A program made the position numbers and the translations under genes. A stretch of DNA of 64,000 bases. Origin: Symbiodinium natans (lineage: Eukaryota > Sar > Dinophyceae > Suessiales > Symbiodiniaceae). The notes under the pieces are model-generated. The model had not been told where the DNA came from and did no database searches. It saw only the letters and a program-made list of their open reading frames with translations. Location of the stretch: assembly GCA_905221605.1 (NCBI GenBank), contig CAJNDS010000007.1, positions 2,501-66,500 on the forward strand. The letters run 5' to 3'. This document shows, piece after piece, positions 53,501-63,500 of this stretch (positions are counted from its first letter, which is position 1; each line of letters starts with the position of its first letter).

Positions 53501-56500
53501 GTGGCACGTTGGCCAGAGTATGTTGAGAACGTCCGTGGTACCAGTGCGTGCGAGTGGGAGATGATGAGACGTCCGTGGTACCAGTGCGTGCGAGTGGCCA
53601 GAGCATCCATGCCCGCACGATGAGAACGTCCGTGGTACCAGTGCGTGCGAGTGGCCAGAGCATCCATGCCCGCACGATGAGAACGTCCGTGGTACCAGTG
53701 CGTGCGAGTGGCGAGAGCATCCATGCCCTCACGATGAGAACGTCCGTGGTAGGAGTGCGTGCGAGTGGCCAGAGCATCCATGCCCGCACGATGAGAACGT
53801 CCGTGGTGCCAGTGCGTGCGAGTGGCCAGAGCATCCATGCCCGCACGATGAGAACGTCCGTGGTACCAGTGCGTGCGAATGGCCAGAGCATCCATGCCCG
53901 CAGGATGAGAACGTCCGTGGTACCAGTGCGTGCGAGTGGCCAGAGCATCCATGCCCGCACGATGAGAACGTCCGTGTTACCAGTGCGTGCGAATGGCCAG
54001 AGCATCCATGCCCTCACGATGAGAACGTCCGTGGTACCAGTGCGTGCGAGTGGCCAGAGCATCTATGCCCTCACGATGAGAACGTCCGTGGTACCAGTGC
54101 GTGCGAGTGGCCAGAGCATCCATGCCCGCACGATGAGAACGTCCGTGGTACCAGTGCGTGCGAGTGGCCAGAGCATCCATGCCCGCACGATGAGAACGTC
54201 CGTGGTACCAGTGCGTGCGAGTGGCCAGAGCATCCATGCCCGCACGATGAGAACGTCCGTGGTACCAGTGCGTGCGAGTGGCCAGAGCATCCATGCCCGC
54301 ACGATGAGAACGTCCGTGGTACCAGTGCGTGCGAGTGGCCAGAGCATCCATGCCCGCAGGATGAGAACGTCCGTGTACCAGTGCGTGCGAATGCATCCAT
54401 GCCCGCACGATGAGAACGTCCGTGGTACCAGTGCGTGCGAGTGGCCAGAGCATCCATGCCCGCACGATGAGAACGTCCGTGGTACCAGTGCGTGCGAATG
54501 GCCAGAGCATCCATGCCCGCAGAACGTCCGTGGTACCAGAACTTTAGATCCCTCGAACCCTCAAAGATTCGCTGAATTTATAGTGCCCAAAAACGCTGCT
54601 TCTAGCTCTTCCCCTCTGCATGCATCCCAGACTGCCACTTATCATCCCGTACTACCCTGCGTGGGACGCTCAGCACTTCCTGCCGACAACTCCTGTCTTG
54701 TCTCTACCTTCCACCGCTTCCCGCAACTTAAAATTCCAAGATTTTTAAGTTGCGCAATGGTTGCCGCTCAGCCGCTTGCCAAGCTCCAAAAGCGTGGCAG
54801 GCGCGATAGAAACAGTGCTGGCACTCCGCAGAAAAGCTTCTGGGCGCGGCTTAACGCGCGGTCGGAGCGTTTAGGGTTTAGGGTTTAGGGTTTAGGGTTT
54901 AGGGAGTTCAGCAGGAGTACTTCCAGCAGTACTACGATGCTGGCCTCATGGCTCTCTGCGTCCTCGGCCGTGAGTCTTTAGGAGACGCTCGGTCTGCAAC
55001 TCTTTCGGCCCGGGTTTTGGGGATTTAGTAGGGTTTAGGGATTTAGGGTTTAGGGTTTAGGGTTTAGGGCTTAGGGCTTAGGGCTTAGGGCTTAGGGCTT
55101 AGGGTTTAGGGTTAGGGTTTAGGGTCGTAGGGTTGAAAGGGTTGGGTTTGAGGGTCTTCTCTGAGGGTAGTGTCGTGGACCCTTATTGTGGTCCCTAACC
55201 TCCCTTAAAAGGGTTCTGCTGTATGGGCACTGAAGTTGTATGGGGTATACCAGGGGAAAAAAGGGGTACCCTGTTAAGGGCCCATACTAAGGGATCATGT
55301 AACTACCCTTTGAAACACTGCAGGCCGCGGGGTGTACGGTTTAGGGCCTTGGGGTTTCAGTGGTGGGTTCTAAGGTCTTGTTTTTTTCTTTTAATCTCAG
55401 GGTTTGAGGTATTGAGGTATAACTATAGGGTCTAGGGTGTTGCAGTGTGTTGGGTCTTGGGTTTTGTTTAGGGTTTCGGTCTTTCCACGGCTCTTTGTAT
55501 ATTGCAGTTCTCCTTGGGCCCGTCAGAGTTGCAATAAGAGTATTGCCAGACATAGTGGCGCAGTAGTACCAACGGTAAGAATCGAAGAAGAGCAGCAATG
55601 GTAGACAAGTAGTAAAGGAAGTGAAGGTGTAGTCAAAAAAATAACAATAGGGTTACAGACCATCCTGGTGCTGCGACATCATGTGCGTTTTTGTTTTTGG
55701 GCTGTGCAGGCCCAGTCCTACCTACTGACCTATGGGTTTAGGGTTTAGGGTTTAGGGTTTAGGGTTTAGGGTTTGGGGTTTGGGGTTTAGGCTGTCGGTT
55801 GAAGGTTTACAGGGCTTTGGGTTCCTTAAGCCCAAAGAAACCTGCCACTTGAAATCAAGAGAGGCCTTCTTGGGTCCAGGGGTTTTTAGGGTTTAGGGTT
55901 TGGGGTTTAGGGTTTAGGGTTTAGGGCTCCTTGTTCTACTTTCGAGGGCTTTTGCGGGTTGAGGGGGGAGGGGGGGAGGGGCATTAGACCTGGAATCCTG
56001 GAGCCAAAAAACACCACACATCTGATCGGTTGGGCCCTTGATATGGCCCCTTGCTTCCCTTAAAGGGTTATGATGTATGGGCCATGAAGTTGTCTATAGA
56101 GTATAAAGGGTATTTGAGGGGTCCGCCTGTTAAGGGCCCATACTAAGGGACCATGGAACTACCCTATAAGATATGGGTTGAGGGCGTAGAGGTCTGAAGG
56201 TTGAGACTTGTTTAGGGCTCTTGGGGCTTAGGGTTAGGGTTTAGGGTCTTGAGTTGAGGGGATGAGTCACGGTTTAGAGGAGTTTAGGGACTGGGGTGCT
56301 GATCCAACAGCAGCCCCCAGCTTTTTGAATTGCAAAAAAGATTGCCCACATGAAAATTTACGAAATGAGGGCCCCTAATATAGACCCTGAAATCGCAGGC
56401 TTCCCTTAGAATAAGGACCCCAATACGGTACCCCTAAACCCTAAACCCTAAACCCCTTATAAGGATCCCAACAAGCTTAAATCCCAGACCCTCAAGAAGG

Positions 56501-59500
56501 TCTAACTTCGCCCTGGTAGGACAAAATAAAGGCTTAGGGGTTTAGCGAGAGGTTGCGCCGTTTTTGGTTCTTTATGTGGGTCTTTTTGTTGGGCTCATGC
56601 TTTTGGTGTTAAAGGCTTACAAGGGTTTAGGGTTTAGGGTTTAGGGTTTAGGGCTAGGGCTCCGGGGTGGGAAGTCCCGGGAACCCTGAACCTATGGCCA
56701 GAATCTACCTGCACTGCATCTGATGCAGTTTCGGTTAAGCCCATACTGCTAGGGTTTAGGGTTTGGTTTAGGGTTTAGGGTTTAGGGTTCAGGGTTTAGG
56801 GTTTAGGGTTGAGGGTCTCAAGGATCTCAAGAAGGTGGTGGAGCAGAGTTTTGGACGAATCCGAGGCGGGCGAACTAAGTCTTTTGGAGGGCTTAGGGCC
56901 TGGAGGGGTAGGGTTAGGGTTTAGGGTTTAGGGTTTAGGGTTTAGGGTTTAGGGTTTAGGGTTTAGGGTTTAGGGTTTAGGGTTTAGGGTTTAGGGTTTA
57001 GGGTTTAGGGTTTATTGTTTCGGGTTTAGGGTTTAGGGTTTAGGGTTGAGGGGTTGTTTTGGGTTGAGCGCTGTGCCTCTACAGAACGGCTGCGGGATCC
57101 AAGAGGGCTCAGACTAGCTGGCACCCTCCGCCCCTCCTAAACGGTGCCCTACACCTTTCACCCTAGCCCTAAACCCTAAACCCTAAACCGTAAACCCTAC
57201 ACCTCAACCCTAAACCCTAAACCCTGAATCCTGAACCCTAAACCCTGAATCCTGAACCCTAAACCCTATGAATCCTGAATCCTGAACCCTATGAACCCTA
57301 AACCCTATGCACCCTAAACCCTATGAACCCTAAACCCGATGAGCCCTAAACCCTAAAAACCCGAAGCTTCTCAACTCCCTCCCCTCCCTCCCCCCCCCCA
57401 ACCCCAATGTCAGTAAGACCCAAAACCTAAGCTAAGCGCTCTCCAGTTGTTGGGCTTAGGATTTCGCATGTAGGATTCAGGGTTTGGAGCGTTATGGTTT
57501 TAGGTTCAGAGTCATGAAGAGTACCTCCCAGTATCCCTGAACGAATGCGCCCTCGACTTTCAAATCAAGCTCATTTCAGATACCTGGCATCTCAAGCACA
57601 CTGCACTCGGAGGCTTTGTAAGCTTGAGGGTTGAAAGTAACATGCTTTGTGGTTAGGACTGGGAGTAGGCCCTTATTTACTTTTTTTGGGTTGGGGTCCC
57701 CTTATATTCCCCGTAAAACCAAAAAAGGGCACCCTTTTTATTCCTTGGTTACTCCTGGGTCTAGTACCTTGTGAATCCTAAGGGTGAGCCTGACAGCTAG
57801 AGATCTCCCGCATGGCACTATCTCCAAGCCATGCACCCTTGACGCACCCTTCCCTGACCCTAGACGGTTAATTCCTGAAATCCAGAAAGTGCCGCTGTAG
57901 CGTCCAGGACAACTTAACTCTGTGGTGCTTTACTGTAACTTTAGATCCTTAGCCTTTTTGGGCTTATAGGGTTTCTGAATAACGGCAGCCAAAAACTAGA
58001 TTGATAGCTACCCTCCTAAGTGCAGCCAAGTTTAGAGTGGAGTGCTGTCGATACCACGACCAGGCTCGGATGATGGCCGTGACTTTTTTTCAGTGGTGCG
58101 ACGAGGAGCGACCTTTGGGGCCTCTGCATGTCATGGAGGACCTACTGGACGCGCGGTTCTCCCTGCGACCGCGCCTGGATGCTGCCAGTGAGCGCCGTGC
58201 TCAAGTTTGCCGAGGCTATCTTCCACATGGGTAGTTCTCAAAAACTAGGGTCCCTTTTTAAAGGGTGCCGTCTTAGAATGGTTACCCAAAAGGGACCCTA
58301 GTTTAGGAAACTACCCACATGCATACAAGTCCGACTGAAGTCAGCCGTGAGCATGCCTTACACGGCCATGTCGGCGACTCCTCCGTGGTCAAGGGTTTAG
58401 GGTTTAGGGTTTAGGGTTTAGGGTTTAGGGTTTAGGGTTTAGGGTTTAGGGTTTAGGGTTGCGCGCAAGGAGTCCGGTGATGCCTTTTCGGCCCTGTGGA
58501 GCAGAGCAGCTCTTGCACGCGCGATCATGGTCCTAAGCCCTAAGCCCTATAGGCCCTAAGCCCTATAGGCCTAGGGCTTAGCCCCCTAAACCCGAAACCC
58601 TAAACCCTAAACCCCCTAAACCGCAACCCCCTGAACTGTAAACCCCGCAAACTCTAAACCCTATACCCTAGATCCTGACTCCTGAACCCTAAAACCCTAC
58701 ACCCTAGCCCTAAAACCTAAAGCCCACCCATCCGAGAAGCTAAACCCTAGCCCCGAACCCCACCCACCCGAAACCCTAAACCCTAGCCCTAAACCCTAAA
58801 CCCCCTAAACCCTAAGCGCTATGAACCCTGCAAAGCAAGGTGCGGGCCTTCGCGCCTCGCCATTTTTGCCCTGGAGAGGGGTCGAGCACCTCGGCAAGAG
58901 ACAGTCGGAATTCGAGGAGGGTTTAGGGTTTAGGGTTTAGGGTTTAGGGTTCAGGGTTTAGGGTTTAGGGTTTTGGGCTTATAGGGCAAAATTTGGGGTT
59001 TAACGGTTGGTGTAAGAAGGGCTCTCGGGGCTTGAGAGGGATGAGCGCGGTTCCTGGATGTAGGGGTTAAGGGGGTTTAGGGTTTAGGGTTTAGGGTTTA
59101 GGGAGTTGAAGGGGGTTTAGGGGGTTCCAGGGTTGAGGGTTGAATAAGGGGGGGGGGGGTTGAGGTCTAAGGCTTAGGGGTGTAGAGATTAGGTTTTGGG
59201 TTGAAGGCCTAGGGGATAGGGATTAGGTACTGGGCTTAGTGGGTTAGATGAGTTTTTCGGGCTTAGGCCTGCGTGTCTCCTTGTTCAGCTGCGTGCAGCG
59301 GATGGCTGTCTTAAGGTTTTTGTTTTGGGGTTAAGGGGTTTGGGGTTTAGGGGTTTAGGGTTTAGGGTTTAGGGTTTGGGGCCTAGGAGTCTATGGTTAG
59401 GAGGTCGGACGACACTCATTCTTCCTACATTTGGACTGTGAAGTTCAGCAGAGCACTTTAAGTAGAACGCCCGAACCCTCGACCTTACCATTGGAGCCTA

Positions 59501-60546
59501 ACGACCACCAACTACATGCATAGCTGTCGGTTAAACCCTAAACCCTAACCCTGAACCCTAAACCCTAAACCCTAAACCCTAAACCCCTCCGGCGTTTTTT
59601 TGAGCGTAGGCGCCTGGTTTGGGGAGTCGTGGGTCGACGTCCTGAGGCCTTTTCCTCCACCAGTGAGGCTGGCGGGATAGTCCTTTGGGTTTAGGGTTTA
59701 GGGTTTAGGGTTTAGGGTTTAGGGTTTGGTGCGGCGTTTCCGTTTGGTGCGTTCAGGGGTGTGCAGCCCAAGCCCAGTTTGCATGTCACAGACAACGAGC
59801 GCGTGATGTGAGCCTGGCTGTCTTGAAATGTGGCAACCGCAATAGCAATACCCCCTTGCAGATGTTCCACGCCTGAAGCCCCATGTAAAACGACCTGCGG
59901 GATTCTTGTTCAGGGCGAGACGCGATCTCCGTACCCCAAACCCCAGCCAGTGCAACCCAAGACAGGCTGGTCTATAGGGGTTTAGGGCTCACGGGTGTTG
60001 GGGGTTTAGCTCAGGGGGTTTAAGGGTTCCAGGTTTAGATTTCACCACCCTCAAAGCGGAACGACTGTTAGAGATGTCAGGGGCAAGAGCTCCTCTACTT
60101 TTTGCTTCAGAATTCTCTTGACCTTATAAGGAGGATTATTTCTTTTTTTTGGGCGTGCTTAAGCAATTAGCAGTTATTCTTCTCTCTTAATTGTTCGGTT
60201 CGTCCCAAAATAGACAGCAAAGACCTCGATGAACCCACGCCCGAGCGCCGAGGGTTGAGAGGGCTTCTATCTAGACAAGCCAAACCGGGTACCCTTCTTG
60301 CTCCCAACTTGCGGGAAAATCTAGTCGGAATCCTAGAAACTTAATAATCATAATCATAATAAGAAGAAGAATATTAATAATAACAATATTAAGAATAAGA
60401 ATAAGAAGAAGAAGAATCCTCAAACATGTTTATCCATTCCGAGGGTTCTGTGGAAGCTTAGTTGTTATCCAGAAAATTCAGAAGGCTGTTGGGCAGGATT
60501 TGGTGTTGCTGGGCTCCGACATCTATAAACCTGGAGTCCCAGAAGG

Positions 60547-60584
<38 letters not shown>

Positions 60585-63500
60585 GCGAGAGAGAGAGAGG
60601 GAGAGGGAGAGGGAGAGGGAGAGGGAGAGGGAGGTGGAGAGGGAGAGGGAGAGGGAGAGGGAGAGGGGAGAGGGAAGAGGGAGAGGAGAGGGAGAGGGAG
60701 AGGGAGAGGGAGAGGGAGAGGGAGAGGGAGAGGGAGAGGGAGAGGGAGCGCGAGACGGAGGGGTGTAGCTTTCCCAAGTGCCTATACCACCTTGATTGCG
60801 GGAGTACATGGACACCAAAAGGTTAGTGTGTATGTGCTGCCATAGGGACTAGTGTATTTTGCATGGCGGTATTTCCTTAACCCTCAAGCCAGCATAAAGT
60901 GTGATGATTCACGTCTTTTCAACTAAAGCTGAAGAACGCAAACTTCCCTGGAGTTTCTCCCGAAGCTTTCTCCTTCCGATAAGCCCTAAACCCTAAACCC
61001 TAAACCCTACACCCTAAACCCTAAACCCTAAACCCCAAACCCTAAACCCTAAACCCTAAACCCTAAACCCTAAACCTCCCAAAACGGCCACAGGCCTGGT
61101 TCCGAAGCTGTGTGGGTCGAGGCCAGCTGCCCCGACTTCTTGGGTTTAGGGTTTGGGGTTTAGGGTTTAGGGTTTAGGGTTTTGGGTTTAGGGTTTAGGG
61201 TTTAGGTCTTACTCACCAGGAGGCGACGACATGCGCCATAGAACATCATGCACCGCAGGGGAAACTTCCAAGTCCACCTGCCTTATTCAAAATCAGGTTT
61301 AGGGTCCAGGCTTAAAAGGGTGTAGGGCAACGTTGGATCCCTTTCGAGCCCTAAACCCTAAGCCCTACAAACCCTATAAACCCTAAACCCTAAACCCTAA
61401 ACCTTACGAACCCTAAACCCCAAACCTCAACCTTGTTTCAGGTGGTGCCTGTGGCCGAACGGCGCAGCATCTCAGTCAGCTGGCCTTTCCTCTTCCGCAA
61501 CGAGGACGAAAAACAGGCGAGCCGTGGAGCCTGCAGCCTCACCCTGAAACCCTTAACCCCTGAAAACCAAAACCACCCCAAACCCTAAACCCCAAACCCC
61601 AAACCCGAAACCCCTAAACCCTAAACCCTAAACCTTCGGGAGACGTTAGGCGTTATTTGGGCTCGAGCCGGTAGGCCTGGATCCACTGCAAGCCCTTCGC
61701 GGTGCTGAGCTTCCTTTTGGGCCACGAGGCTCGTGCCTCTGGGGTTTAGGGTTTAGGGTTTAGGGCTTAGGGCTTAGGGCTCAGGGTTTCTTAGCTTTTT
61801 GAGGGCTTGAGCGTTCAGATTTGGGGTCCAGGGTTTAGGGCTTAAGGTTGAGTTTTTTTTTTGTTTTTCTTCGGTTCTGTGTTGTTTAAGGTTTTTTGGG
61901 AGGGGTTTAGGGTTCAGAGTTTGGGGTTTGGGGTTTAGGGTTGAGGCTTGGTGCAGGGTTTAGGGCATAGGGCTTAGGGTTTTAAAGGATTTTTGGGAGG
62001 CGTTTTGGGGTGGAGTTCGGGGTTTGGGGTTTAGGGTTTAAGGCTTAGAAGCCAGCGTTTTTTTGGTTGTTTGGGGGGGTTAGGGTTCAGAGTTTGGGGT
62101 CTAGGTAGAAATTTTCACCGCCGAGGGCTGGCGCACTAGACCCCCCCAGCCCCCCTGCTGGTCTGACTTTGATGCTTCATACTAGAGCGTGTTACAAACC
62201 CTAAACCCTAAACCCTAAACCCTAAACCCAGGTTTAGGGCTTAGCTGTTGTTTTTTTTGTAAGGGTGTTCCCTGACGACCCAATGGGTTCTACCTTAGGG
62301 TCCCTGGAGCGGAAGTTGGGTGAGCAATTAGTTCAACAAACCTTGGGCAACGTGAAAGATAGAATGCAAATGGGGGTTTAGGGTTTAGGGTTTAGGGGTT
62401 TGGGGGTTTAGGGGTTTAGGGGTTCAGGGAGTAGGGTTTAGGGTTTAGGGTCTAGGGTCTAGGGTTTAGGGTTTGGGATCTAGGGCCGTTTAGCGTTTAG
62501 GGTGCCAGGGTTTAGGGCTACTTCAAATCCGAAGACTTGTGGATTGCGACTCGTAGACTCGGGCGCCCCTGCGAGGGGCCCTCTTCGCTTCTCAGTCGGT
62601 GGCGACGACACCTGTCGGAATGTATGACCCATCACGAAGCCCTAGACCCTAAATCCTAAAGCCTAAGCCTAAAGCCTAAAGATAAAGCCTAAAGCCTAAA
62701 GCCAAAAGCCTAAAGCCTAAAGCCTAAAGATAAAGCCTAAAGCCTAAACTACACAGAAAGCAGCCCCACCTTAAACCCCTTTGACCCTATAGGATCTCTA
62801 GTCGCCCTTCCCCTTTTGGTGCAGACATACTTCAGGCCTGCAAAAGCAAGTTTTAAGGCATAGCGGTTAAGGTCCCGAACGGGCGAACTACAAGGATTTT
62901 TGTTGTTCTGGGGTGCGCAGGTTCTCAAGACCTCAAACCCTGAAATCTGGCAATGCTTCCTTGAACGACTCCCGTGAAAAACCCATGTGCGTCAGTTCGT
63001 GTTGCATGACACGCACAGAATGCATGCCGAAACCTTAGCTTACCAGGCTCTGGCGCCCAATTGCATTTTTAGAATACGGTTATGTTGTCCGAAAATAGGT
63101 GTGCCCCCTGTGTACCCACCATACTCAAGCCCTGAACAGGGTTCGGGGCCTATGAAGGCCTAAATCCCCCCCCCAAAAAAAAAACAAAAATAGGTCCCCT
63201 TACATACCCCTTTTTTACCCTATACAAGTTACGGGCCCGTACATCAGAACATAAAAGCCCCCCCCCCCCCCCCCCGCAGTATAAAAAAAAACCCAAAACC
63301 CCCAAAGGGCTTTTAGTAATAGGGGTGGGTTCTGATCGTTTGTCCGAACAAAACAACCAGTCCTTCTAGCTTGTTGGCTCAGTCATAGAGCTGGATTCAA
63401 GTTTTAGGCCTAATAAGTTTTAGGCTTCCCCGCCCCCTAACTCTATAGAGACATTACAAGGGGCGACTGCCGGACCGGGTTTTGGGGCCAAAGGTTTCTT

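Noticed and set aside
53489-54540. CRISPR array
   Set aside because: Units are contiguous near-identical 57 bp tandem repeats without unique spacers, in a eukaryotic intron.
53548-54888. 446-codon repeat protein
   Set aside because: It is produced by a 57 bp minisatellite (a multiple of three). Both strands are open, one truncated unit breaks the frame, and the tract lies between two M16 exons.
60462-60845. Arg/Glu- or Ser/Leu-rich proteins on both strands
   Set aside because: All four frames are translations of the purine microsatellite.
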